A program made the position numbers and the translations under genes. This document shows, in pieces, positions 1 through 9,676 of a stretch of 26,081 bases of DNA. Each line of letters begins with the position of its first letter. The first letter of the stretch is position 1. This DNA comes from DATLYF01 sp035575095 (GTDB lineage: Bacteria; Pseudomonadota; Gammaproteobacteria; Competibacterales; Competibacteraceae), in NCBI GenBank assembly GCA_035575095.1, contig DATLYF010000184.1, forward strand, positions 1 to 26,081. The letters are read 5' to 3'. Below the pieces are notes generated by a model. That model did no database searches, was not told the DNA's origin, and was given only the letters and a program-made list of their open reading frames with translations.

Positions 1-569
<569 letters not shown>

Positions 570-578
570 GTCTGCCGT

Positions 579-625
579 TGGTGGATTTCCATCACCGATG
601 CCGCTGAAGTGGTGGAAATCCACCA
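579..625. promoter_or_regulatory. tandem palindromic operators (candidate sigma-54 enhancer/UAS)
   Basis: Two 16-bp palindromes occur here: TGGTGGATTTCCATCA at 579-594 (one mismatched pair) and TGGTGGAAATCCACCA at 610-625 (perfect apart from the 4-base centre). Their centres are 31 bp apart, close to three helical turns, so two dimers would sit on the same DNA face. They lie about 100 and 130 bp upstream of the predicted start site of the -24/-12 promoter, the usual distance for enhancer-binding proteins. The activator gene ending at 569 is the obvious candidate binder, by inference. Confidence 0.7.
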
Positions 626-671
626 ATCCAGCCCCCTTTCCAATTCCCGCCATCGCGAATATCTCGAGCCA

Positions 672-684
672 GATCAGCATTTTG
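672..684 (+). promoter_or_regulatory. IHF-like site between enhancer and promoter
   Basis: GATCAGCATTTTG fits the IHF consensus WATCAANNNNTTR at seven of nine defined positions. It lies between the tandem palindromes and the -24 element, where a bend would help enhancer-promoter looping. The motif is degenerate, so the call rests mainly on position. Confidence 0.3.
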
Positions 685-690
685 CAGAAT

Positions 691-706
691 TGGCCCGGAA
701 GCTGCT
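691..706 (+). promoter_or_regulatory. sigma-54 (-24/-12) promoter
   Basis: TGGCCCGGAAGCTGCT matches TGGCACGNNNNTTGCW with two mismatches. The invariant GG (692-693) and GC (704-705) have the required 10-bp spacing. Transcription would start near 717, giving a leader of about 70 bases before the ATG at 786. Confidence 0.65.
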
Positions 707-785
707 CTGCACGGGGTTGCCGACTGTCAAGGCCAAGCGGGCGAGCTTCGCCCAAACCGTCAACCGACCGTGGGGGAATTCAGTC

Positions 786-1043
786 ATGTCTATCGACCGC
801 CGCTTCGTCGCCGCCACCGTCCTGGCCGTATCCACAGTCCTCGGCACCGTCCAGGCCGCTGCCACCGTCACCCAGGAGTCGGTGACGCGCGAGGCGCTGT
901 CCGCGCATCCAGGCAGCACCGTGGAGAAAGCCAAGCTGGAGAAGGTGAGCGGCAAAGAAATGTGGGTAGTGGTGCTGAAGGGTAAGGACGGCAAGGAAAT
1001 GACCCTGCACTACGACCCCGTCACCGGCAAGCAGGTCAAGTAA
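786..1043 (+). CDS. small exported PepSY-domain protein
   Basis: Encodes 85 aa. The ATG at 786 follows a purine-rich GGGGGAA at a suitable distance and opens directly into a signal peptide: basic start MSIDRR, hydrophobic core to about residue 22, then an AxA-type site near residues 24-26. The frame is open further upstream, but that part has no protein character and would overlap the promoter. The mature part is one PepSY repeat, with the pattern VTREALSAHPGSTVEKAKLE, then a strand pair and the ending DGKEMTLHYDPVTGKQVK. PepSY proteins are periplasmic and are often found with two-component systems or proteases; their molecular role is poorly defined. It is first gene after the -24/-12 promoter and probably co-transcribed with the His/Gln-rich gene 71 bases downstream. 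Confidence 0.85.
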   Translation: MSIDRRFVAATVLAVSTVLGTVQAAATVTQESVTREALSAHPGSTVEKAKLEKVSGKEMWVVVLKGKDGKEMTLHYDPVTGKQVK

Positions 1044-1114
1044 GCGTCAGCGACAAGTGCGCGGCGGCCGCGGTCGTCGCGCTTCCCGACTCAACAACGA
1101 CGAGGCATCCCTCC

Positions 1115-1408
1115 ATGCACCACACCAAGAAACTGCTCACCGCCGCCACGCTGGCCGTATTCGCCACCCTCGGCACGGGCCTCAGTCTGGCCGCCACCGA
1201 TACCACCAACCCCGACGACCAGACCACCATCCAGCAGCAGACGGTCAAGAAGCCCAAGCATCACAAGCAGGCCAGCCAGGGTCTGATGCACTATCCGCGG
1301 CACCATACCCACCGCATCCAGCAGCATCACCTCAGCACCCATAGCAGCCAGCAGCAGGGCAAGAGCAAGCGCCATCCACAGCAGACCGATCAGCAAAGCA
1401 CGAGCTGA
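1115..1408 (+). CDS. exported His/Gln-rich small protein, unknown function
   Basis: Encodes 97 aa. The start at 1115 has a GAGG about 10 bases upstream. The N-terminus (MHHTKKLLTAATLAVFATLG) is a clear signal peptide with likely cleavage near residues 26-27. The mature portion of about 70 residues contains roughly 10 His and 15 Gln, no Cys, and many Lys/Ser/Thr, with clusters such as KHHK, RHHTH and QQHH. That composition suggests a disordered, basic peptide able to bind metal ions or polyanions; this is inference from composition only. I recognise no family. It follows the PepSY gene on the same strand and is followed by a hairpin, so the two probably form one transcript. The signal peptide and ribosome site argue for a real gene. 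Confidence 0.7.
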   Translation: MHHTKKLLTAATLAVFATLGTGLSLAATDTTNPDDQTTIQQQTVKKPKHHKQASQGLMHYPRHHTHRIQQHHLSTHSSQQQGKSKRHPQQTDQQSTS

Positions 1409-1432
1409 GGCCGCGCACCGCCGACTACCGCT

Positions 1433-1455
1433 CCCGCTGCCCCTGGGCAAGCGGG
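1433..1455 (+). terminator. hairpin after the PepSY/His-rich pair
   Basis: CCCGCT-GCC (1433-1441) pairs with GGC-(A bulge)-AGCGGG (1446-1455) around a 4-base loop. There is no T-run, so it is only a candidate terminator or 3' stabiliser. Confidence 0.35.
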
Positions 1456-1508
1456 GGCGTGCCTGCCACAATGCACCATCTTGCGTGCGCTGAAGGGAAC
1501 GAGGCGGG

Positions 1509-2072
1509 ATGGCGCTGAAGTACTGGATCGAACACTACGGCTACTGGGCGATTCTGCTCGGCACCTTTCTGGAGGGTGAAACCATCCTGCTGCTCGGCGG
1601 TTTCGCCGCCCACCGCGGCTATCTGGAACTGCCCTGGGTAGTGTTCTGCGCCTTCGTCGGCAGCTTCGCCGGCGATCAGCTCTACTATTACGTCGGCCGC
1701 CGCTGCGGCTGGGACTGGCTGGCCCGTCACCCGCGCAGCAAGCCCCAGGTGGAGCGGATACAGCGCCTGCTGGACCGTTACCACGCTCCGCTCATCGTCG
1801 GCATCCGCTTCCTCTACGGCCTGCGCATCGCCGGACCATTCGTATTCGGCATGGCGCGCGTGCCGGCGCGCACCTACCTGTGGCTCAACGCCCTGGGCGC
1901 CGCCATCTGGGCGCTGAGCTTCGGTGCCATCGGCTTCTTCGTGGGCGAGGCGCTGCAGCGGATGCTGGGCGACATCAAGGAGATCGAGCTGGCGGTGCTG
2001 GGCGGCTTCGTGCTGCTCAGCGCGGCGCTGTGGCTGTCGCGGCGGCTGCGGCGCCGGCGCGCGGCGGGGTGA
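1509..2072 (+). CDS. DedA family integral membrane protein
   Basis: Encodes 187 aa, with a good ribosome site (GAGGCGGG) just before the ATG. It shows the DedA/VTT layout: an N-terminal re-entrant region with acidic residues (GTFLEGETILLLGGFAA, E22 and E24), a glycine-rich second segment with D56 (GSFAGDQLYYYVGRR), the conserved arginine segment IRFLYGLRIAGPFVFGMA (R100, R106), and two further membrane helices at about 122-147 and 160-178. It ends in a basic tail. DedA proteins act in the inner membrane in undecaprenyl-phosphate or phospholipid translocation and support proton-motive-force and envelope homeostasis. The exact substrate of this member is unknown. It converges with glmS across a hairpin. 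Its nearness to glmS and galU is compatible with an envelope role but does not prove one. Confidence 0.88.
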   Translation: MALKYWIEHYGYWAILLGTFLEGETILLLGGFAAHRGYLELPWVVFCAFVGSFAGDQLYYYVGRRCGWDWLARHPRSKPQVERIQRLLDRYHAPLIVGIRFLYGLRIAGPFVFGMARVPARTYLWLNALGAAIWALSFGAIGFFVGEALQRMLGDIKEIELAVLGGFVLLSAALWLSRRLRRRRAAG

Positions 2073-2092
2073 TCCGGAGCGCTCGCAGTTCG

Positions 2093-2120
2093 CCCCTCTC
2101 CTCCTGGCGGAAGAGAGGGG
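2093..2120. terminator. hairpin between convergent dedA and glmS
   Basis: CCCCTCTC (2093-2100) pairs with GAGAGGGG (2113-2120), and an inner TCC/GGA stem closes a TGGC loop. It sits between two converging genes and could serve both, but neither side has a strong T-run. Confidence 0.45.
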
Positions 2121-2145
2121 GGCTGTCGATGCAATCGTCCCGGTA

Positions 2146-3975
2146 TCACTCCACCGTCACCGACTTGGCCAGGTTGCGCGGCTGGTCCACGTCGGTGCCC
2201 TTGAGCACCGCCACGTGGTAGGCCAGCAGCTGCAGCGGCACGGTGAAGACGATCGGGGCGATGGAGTCCGGCACCTCGCCCAGGCTGAGGGTATGCAGCG
2301 CCGCATCCTGCGGCGTCTCCACCTCGCGATCGGCGAACAGATAGAGCTGGCCGCCGCGCGCCCGCACCTCCTGCAGGTTGGACAGCAGCTTCTCCAGCAG
2401 CCCGTTTTTGGGCAGCACGCACACTACCGGCATATCGGCGTCGACCAGGGCCAGCGGGCCATGCTTGAGCTCGCCGGCCGGATAGGCTTCGGCGTGGATG
2501 TAGGAGATCTCCTTGAGCTTGAGTGCCCCCTCCATGGCCACCGGATACTGGGCGCCGCGTCCCAGGAACAGGGCGTGCTGCTTGTCGGCGAATTGCTCGG
2601 CCAGTTGCTCGATGGCCGGGTTGAGGGCCAGCGCTTCCTCCAGCTTGCGCGGCAACTGGGTCAGCTCGATCACGAGCTGGGCCTCGCGCGCAGGACTCAG
2701 GCCGAAACGCCGTCCCAGGGCGATAGACAGCAGTCTGAGCGCCGCCAGCTGGGTGGTGAAGGCCTTGGTGGAGGCGACGCCGATCTCGCGCCCGGCACGG
2801 GTCATCAGCACCAGCTCGGACTCGCGCACCAGATAGCTGTCTGGCACGTTGCAAATGGCCAGGGTGGAGAGGTAGCCGCGGCGCTTGGCCTCGGCCAGGG
2901 CGGCCAGGGTGTCGGCGGTCTCGCCGGACTGGGAGATGCCGACGAACAGGGTGCCGGGCGGCGTCACCCCTTCCCGGTAGCGGTATTCGCTGGCCACCTC
3001 CACCTGACAGGGAATGCCCAGGGCCTCCAGCCAGTAGCGCGCCACCAGTCCGGCGTGGTAACTGGTGCCGCAGGCGACGATGTGCACGCCCTTGATGCGG
3101 TCGAAGATGCCCTCGGCCGCCGGCCCGAAGCAGCCGCTGAGCAGCCGCCCGTCGTGGATGCGCCCCTCCAGGGTCTCGGCCACCGCTCGCGGCTGCTCGA
3201 AGATCTCCTTGAGCATGAAATGCCGGTAGGGCCCTTTGTCGACCAGCTGCGCCGAGGTCTCGGCCCGGCGCACGGCACGCTCCACCGGCTCGCCGCGGGC
3301 GTCGAAGACGCGGTAGCCGGTGCGGCGCAGCTCGGCGACGTCGCCCTCCTCGAGGATGACGAAGGTCTGGGTCACCGGCGCCAGGGCGTAGATGTCCGAG
3401 GCCAGGAAGTGCTCGCCGATGCCGATGCCGATCACCAGCGGCGAGCCCTTGCGCGCCGCCACCAGGCGGTCGGGATGATCACGCGAGATCACGCCCAGGC
3501 TGTAGGCGCCGGAGAGCCGCCTCACCGCCTGCTGCACCGCCGCCAGCAGATCCAGGCCCTGCTCCAGATAGCTGTCCACTAAGTGGGCCACCACCTCGGT
3601 GTCGGTTTCGGATTCGAAGCGGTAACCCCGACCGATCAGCTCTTCCTTGACGCTCAGATAGTTCTCGATGATGCCGTTGTGCACCAGGGCCACCCGGCTG
3701 CCGCCGAAGTGGGGATGGGCGTTGCGCTCGCTGGGTTCGCCGTGGGTGGCCCAGCGGGTGTGGGCGATTCCCAAGGGGGCGCTCAGCGGAGTCTCGCCGA
3801 GCCGGTTCTCCAGCTCGCGCACCTTGCCCGGCGTGCGCAGGCGGCGCAGGCCGTGGCGCTCGTCCAGGGTGGCCACACCGGCCGAGTCGTAGCCGCGATA
3901 TTCCAGCCGCTTGAGACCTTCCAGCAGGATGGGAGTGATGTTGCGCTCCGCGATGGCGCCGACGATTCCGCACAT
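2146..3975 (-). CDS. glmS: glutamine--fructose-6-phosphate aminotransferase (isomerizing)
   Basis: Encodes 609 aa, the same length as the E. coli enzyme. It converts fructose-6-phosphate and glutamine to glucosamine-6-phosphate, the first committed step to UDP-GlcNAc for peptidoglycan and LPS. The protein begins MCGIVGAIAER, so Cys1 is the glutaminase nucleophile after Met removal. The N-terminal class II amidotransferase domain contains the HTRWATHGEP and HNGIIENY motifs. Two SIS domains follow (CGTSYHAGLVARYWLE; SQSGETADTLAAL), and the C-terminus is the family-typical DQPRNLAKSVTVE. The ATG at 3975 is chosen because Cys must be residue 2 and GAGG lies 9 bases upstream; an in-frame TTG at 3984 is less likely. 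A terminator separates it from galU upstream, so it probably has its own promoter in 3976-4067. I see no glmS ribozyme fold there. Confidence 0.97.
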   Translation of the reverse strand: MCGIVGAIAERNITPILLEGLKRLEYRGYDSAGVATLDERHGLRRLRTPGKVRELENRLGETPLSAPLGIAHTRWATHGEPSERNAHPHFGGSRVALVHNGIIENYLSVKEELIGRGYRFESETDTEVVAHLVDSYLEQGLDLLAAVQQAVRRLSGAYSLGVISRDHPDRLVAARKGSPLVIGIGIGEHFLASDIYALAPVTQTFVILEEGDVAELRRTGYRVFDARGEPVERAVRRAETSAQLVDKGPYRHFMLKEIFEQPRAVAETLEGRIHDGRLLSGCFGPAAEGIFDRIKGVHIVACGTSYHAGLVARYWLEALGIPCQVEVASEYRYREGVTPPGTLFVGISQSGETADTLAALAEAKRRGYLSTLAICNVPDSYLVRESELVLMTRAGREIGVASTKAFTTQLAALRLLSIALGRRFGLSPAREAQLVIELTQLPRKLEEALALNPAIEQLAEQFADKQHALFLGRGAQYPVAMEGALKLKEISYIHAEAYPAGELKHGPLALVDADMPVVCVLPKNGLLEKLLSNLQEVRARGGQLYLFADREVETPQDAALHTLSLGEVPDSIAPIVFTVPLQLLAYHVAVLKGTDVDQPRNLAKSVTVE

Positions 3976-4067
3976 GGTGATCAACCTCGTCCGCTCGTAT
4001 GGTTTGTCGGTGACTTCCGCTTGGGCTTGTCAGTGATATCCCATAAGACTTGCATAGCACAAACGAC

Positions 4068-4090
4068 AAGCCCCGCCTGTCGCGGGGCTT
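4068..4090 (-). terminator. terminator downstream of galU
   Basis: Perfect 9-bp stem AAGCCCCGC (4068-4076) / GCGGGGCTT (4082-4090) with a 5-base loop, 23 bases beyond the galU stop. On the minus strand the hairpin is followed by GTCGTTTGT, a modest T-rich tail. Confidence 0.65.
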
Positions 4091-4112
4091 GCCTTGCCGC
4101 ACAGCGGATGCG

Positions 4113-5036
4113 TCAGCTCTGGGCCGCCTTCACTGCCTTGAGCGGCGCCGGGGCCGGGGCCGAGCCGAAGCGCTCTGCGAGATAGGCGCGAAACTCCTCG
4201 CCCAGCTCGGGATGGCGCAGCCCATATTCCACGGTGGCCTCCAGGTAGCCGAGCTTGCTGCCGCAATCGTAGCGCTTGCCCTCGAACTCGTAGGCCAGCA
4301 CCTGCTCTTCCAGCAACAGCTGGGCGATGGCGTCGGTGAGCTGGATCTCGCCGCCGGCGCCCTTGGGGGTCTTCTCCAGCAACTCGAAGATGCGCGGGGT
4401 AAGGATGTAACGCCCGACCACCGCCAGATTGGAGGGGGCCTCCGCGGGCTTGGGCTTCTCCACGATGCTCTCGACGTTGGACAGCCCCCTGGCGAAGGGC
4501 AGTGGGGTGACGATGCCGTAGCGGTGGGTGTCCTCCTGGGGTACCCGCTCCACGCCGAGGATGGAGCACTGGTACTTGTCGAAGTGGGCGGCCATCTGCG
4601 CCATGGCGCCGCCGCGCGGAGCATCGATCAGGTCGTCGGCCAGCAGCACGGCGAAGGGCTCGTCGCCCACCACCGGCTTGGCGCAGAGCACGGCGTGGCC
4701 CAGGCCCAGGGCGTCGGCCTGGCGGATGTAGACGCAGTTGACATGAGGTGGCACGATCTCACGCACCACTTTGAGCATGTCCTTCTTGCCGCGCGCCTCC
4801 AGCTCCGCTTCCAGCTCGTAGGCCTTGTCGAAGTGGTCGGCGATGGCCCGCTTGGTGCGGCCGATGATGAAGATCAGAGTGTTGACCCCGGCGGCGATGG
4901 CCTCCTCGGCCGCGTACTGGATCAGCGGCTTGTCGACGATCGGCAGCATCTCCTTGGGACTGGCCTTGGTGGCCGGCAGGAAGCGGGTGCCCATGCCGGC
5001 GACGGGGAATACGGCCTTGCGGATTTTTCTTTTCAC
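4113..5036 (-). CDS. galU: UTP--glucose-1-phosphate uridylyltransferase
   Basis: Encodes 307 aa from the chosen GTG. It makes UDP-glucose from UTP and glucose-1-phosphate, supplying LPS core, exopolysaccharide and UDP-sugar pathways in the cytoplasm. Family hallmarks: the nucleotide-binding start KAVFPVAGMGTRFLPATKA, KEMLPIVDKPLIQYAAEEA, the FAVLLADDLID block, VEKPKPAEAPSNLAVVGRYI and the C-terminal CGSKLGYLEA. The GTG at 5034-5036 gives the usual GalU N-terminus (MKRKIRKAVF) and has TGAGG close upstream. The frame stays open to 5105, but that extension is Ala/Pro-rich and unlike the family. The 147 bases between it and clpB hold only weak hairpins and a GATAAT hexamer (minus strand, 5130-5135) that could be a -10 box. 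The C-terminal tail is Ala/Pro-rich. Confidence 0.95.
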   Translation of the reverse strand: MKRKIRKAVFPVAGMGTRFLPATKASPKEMLPIVDKPLIQYAAEEAIAAGVNTLIFIIGRTKRAIADHFDKAYELEAELEARGKKDMLKVVREIVPPHVNCVYIRQADALGLGHAVLCAKPVVGDEPFAVLLADDLIDAPRGGAMAQMAAHFDKYQCSILGVERVPQEDTHRYGIVTPLPFARGLSNVESIVEKPKPAEAPSNLAVVGRYILTPRIFELLEKTPKGAGGEIQLTDAIAQLLLEEQVLAYEFEGKRYDCGSKLGYLEATVEYGLRHPELGEEFRAYLAERFGSAPAPAPLKAVKAAQS

Positions 5037-5183
5037 GTTGACCTCACGCGCCTTGTAGCCGGCAGCCATGCGCGCTGCCGACGCTGATGCGGGCGGCGGG
5101 GCCACCGCTGCCCGCTCTGGTGTTGCCGGATTATCCTCCGGAATGCGCAGGGAGGCTACTGGCGCTCCTCCCCCGCCTGGCCT

Positions 5184-7817
<2,634 letters not shown>

Positions 7818-7854
7818 GTGGGCGTGCCCCTCAAAGAGATTCGACTGTCCCGGA

Positions 7855-7882
7855 ACATTGGGATGTTCAGCGGGAAATCAAG
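7855..7882 (-). promoter_or_regulatory. sigma-32 (heat-shock) promoter of clpB
   Basis: On the minus strand, CTTGAT (7877-7882) is followed after 14 bp by CCCAATGT (7855-7862). This matches the RpoH consensus CTTGAA / CCCCATNT with one mismatch in each element. Predicted start near 7848, about 30 bases before the clpB ATG. Confidence 0.72.
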
Positions 7883-7906
7883 CCCATCGTGGCGCATCCG
7901 CCCCGC

Positions 7907-8653
7907 TCAGTCTTTGAGCCAGATCAGACTGGCCATGCGCCCGCTGCGCGGCGCGCGGCGGTAGGAGAAGAAGCGCTGCGGCTCGCTGCGGGTACAGAAC
8001 CCGCCGCCGTACACCGCCGTCACCCCCACCCCGGCCAGGCGCCGCCGCGCCAGGGCGTAGAGGTCGGCCAGCCAGCGCCCGGCCGGGGAAGACCGGAAAC
8101 AGCCGTCGCAGTCCGGGTCGTGGGCCAGGAAAGCGGCGCGCACCTCCGCGCCGACCTCGAACACCGCGGGGCCGATGGCCGGGCCGAGCCAGGCCATGAG
8201 CTGCGTGGCATCGGCAGCCATGGCCTGCACCGTGGCCTCCAACACGCCGCCGGCCAGTCCGCGCCAGCCGGCATGGGCGGCACCCACCACCGTCCCGGCG
8301 CGATCGCAGAGCAACACCGGCAGGCAGTCGGCGGTGAGCACCACGCAGGCGCGGCCGGCACTGCGGCAGACTGCGGCGTCGGCCTCCACCCGGCCGGCCA
8401 CCGTCAAGGCGTCCACCACCCGCGTGCTGTGCACCTGGGCCAGCCAGGCCGGCTCCTCGGCCAGGCCCAGCGCCGCGCGCAGGCGGCGGCGGTTCTCAGC
8501 GACGGCAGCGGGATCGTCGCCGCTGCCGTGCCCGAGATTGAGGCTGGCGTAGTCGCCGCCGCTCACCCCGCCGTGACGGGTGGTGGATACCGCGGCCACG
8601 TTGGCCGGCGCCGGCCAATCCGGGCGGATCAGCGGCAGCTCAGAGCTCGTCAT
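7907..8653 (-). CDS. pgeF: YfiH/PgeF family multicopper polyphenol oxidase-type protein (peptidoglycan editing factor)
   Basis: Encodes 248 aa, a typical length. The family signatures are present: STTRHGGVSGGDYASLNLG near the N-terminus, the metal/active-site VHST, TADCLPVLL and HAGWRGLAGGVLEA, and the C-terminal GGGFCTRSEPQRFFSYRR. Family members were described as laccase-like or purine nucleoside phosphorylases. In E. coli the protein removes wrongly incorporated L-Ser from UDP-MurNAc, hence peptidoglycan editing factor. The His, Cys and His zinc-site residues (VHST, ADC, HAGWRG) are intact. Its ATG at 8653 lies 14 bases inside the 3' end of rluD, so the two are translationally coupled. The order rluD-pgeF-clpB matches that of E. 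coli. Confidence 0.92.
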   Translation of the reverse strand: MTSSELPLIRPDWPAPANVAAVSTTRHGGVSGGDYASLNLGHGSGDDPAAVAENRRRLRAALGLAEEPAWLAQVHSTRVVDALTVAGRVEADAAVCRSAGRACVVLTADCLPVLLCDRAGTVVGAAHAGWRGLAGGVLEATVQAMAADATQLMAWLGPAIGPAVFEVGAEVRAAFLAHDPDCDGCFRSSPAGRWLADLYALARRRLAGVGVTAVYGGGFCTRSEPQRFFSYRRAPRSGRMASLIWLKD

Positions 8654-9617
8654 GACTGTGCTCCTGCTGGTCCTGGCGCAACACCTGCAGCAGTTCGGCC
8701 ATATCGGCCGGCAGCTCGGCAGCCCAGCTCAGGGTCGCGCCGCTGGCCGGGTGCTGCAGAGTGAGCCGGGCGGCGTGCAGCGCTTGGCGGCGGAAGGCGC
8801 GCAGCACCGCGGCATGTTCCGGCTTCATGCCGGGCGGCAGCCGCAGCCGGCCGCCGTAGACCGGATCGCCCAGCAGCGGATAGCGGATATGGGCCAGGTG
8901 CACGCGGATCTGGTGGGTACGCCCGGTCTCCAGCCGCACCCGCAGATAGGTGTGGGCGCGGAAGCGCTCCAGCACCCGGTAATGGGTCACCGCCGACTTG
9001 CCCATGGGGGTGACGCTCATGCGCTGGCGGTCCACGCCGTGGCGGCCGATGGGCTGATCGACGGTGCCGCCGGCGCTCATCACCCCGCAGGCCACGGCCA
9101 GGTACTCGCGGCCCATGGCGCGGTTCTGCAGCTGTTCCACCAGGGCGGTATGGGCACGCGGGCTGCGCGCCACCACCAGCAGGCCGGAGGTGTCCTTGTC
9201 CAGGCGGTGCACCACCCCGGCCCGCGGCAGGTTGGCCAGTTCCGGGTAGCGGTGCAGCAGGGCGTTGACCAGGGTGCCATCGGGATTGCCGGCGGCCGGA
9301 TGCACCACCATGCCGGCCGGCTTGGCGAGCACGATCAGGTCGGCGTCTTCGTAGCGCACGTCCAGGGGAAGGTCCTGGGGCTGGGCGGCGGTCTCGGTCT
9401 GCAGCTCCACTTCTCCGAGCACGTGCTCGCCGCCCAGCACCCGGTCGCGCGGGCGCAGCACCCGGCCGTCCACGGTGAGGCGGCCACTCTTCAGCCATTC
9501 CTGCAGCCGAGCCCGGGAATGATCGGTGAGCAGTCCGGCCAGGGCCTGGTCCAGGCGCTGACCGGCGGCGCTCTCGGGTATGAGGCAATCGATGCGTTCG
9601 ACGATGGGCATATTCAT
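8640..9617 (-). CDS. rluD: 23S rRNA pseudouridine(1911/1915/1917) synthase
   Basis: Encodes 325 aa. RluD modifies three uridines in helix 69 of 23S rRNA and is important for ribosome assembly. The N-terminus carries an S4 RNA-binding domain (RLDQALAGLL to SGRLTVDGRVLRPRDRV, residues 21-60). The RluA-family catalytic domain follows, with motif I HRLDKDTSGLLVVAR and catalytic Asp140, motif II REYLA, and motif III GRTHQIRVHL. The length and adjacency to pgeF support RluD rather than RluA or RluC. Two close in-frame ATGs (9617 and 9611) are possible starts and neither has a strong ribosome site. The gene is divergent from bamD, the same arrangement as E. coli rluD/bamD. Confidence 0.93.
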   Translation of the reverse strand: MNMPIVERIDCLIPESAAGQRLDQALAGLLTDHSRARLQEWLKSGRLTVDGRVLRPRDRVLGGEHVLGEVELQTETAAQPQDLPLDVRYEDADLIVLAKPAGMVVHPAAGNPDGTLVNALLHRYPELANLPRAGVVHRLDKDTSGLLVVARSPRAHTALVEQLQNRAMGREYLAVACGVMSAGGTVDQPIGRHGVDRQRMSVTPMGKSAVTHYRVLERFRAHTYLRVRLETGRTHQIRVHLAHIRYPLLGDPVYGGRLRLPPGMKPEHAAVLRAFRRQALHAARLTLQHPASGATLSWAAELPADMAELLQVLRQDQQEHSHDEL

Positions 9618-9639
9618 CCGCTGGCCGGGCCGCTATACT
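9611..9639 (+). promoter_or_regulatory. candidate sigma-70 promoter of bamD
   Basis: A good -10 TATACT (9634-9639) stands 17 bp after a poor -35 TATTCA (9611-9616), in the rluD/bamD divergent gap. The start site would fall near 9646. That makes the ATG at 9647 almost leaderless and favours the ATG at 9677 for bamD. Confidence 0.4.
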
Positions 9640-9676
9640 GCCCGCCATGTTCAATTCCGCTACACGCCGTGATTTT

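Noticed and set aside
578..626. Inverted repeat (18-bp arms) read as a rho-independent terminator
   Set aside because: There is no T-run on either side, and each arm is itself a palindrome. Two operators in front of a sigma-54 promoter explain the pattern better, although a transcript could still fold here.
1924..3582. Long plus-strand open frame (about 550 codons) antisense to glmS
   Set aside because: It mirrors glmS codons in a GC-rich genome, is rich in Gly/Gln/Leu/His without domain motifs, and runs out of the dedA gene in another frame. glmS on the other strand is certain.
3976..4067. glmS ribozyme or riboswitch in the glmS leader
   Set aside because: The leader is under 100 bases, contains no ribozyme-like pseudoknot elements that I can see, and the element is typical of Gram-positive bacteria.
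5037..5105. N-terminal extension of GalU by 23 codons
   Set aside because: The extra residues are Ala/Pro-rich, absent from the family start, and the GTG at 5036 has a better placed TGAGG.
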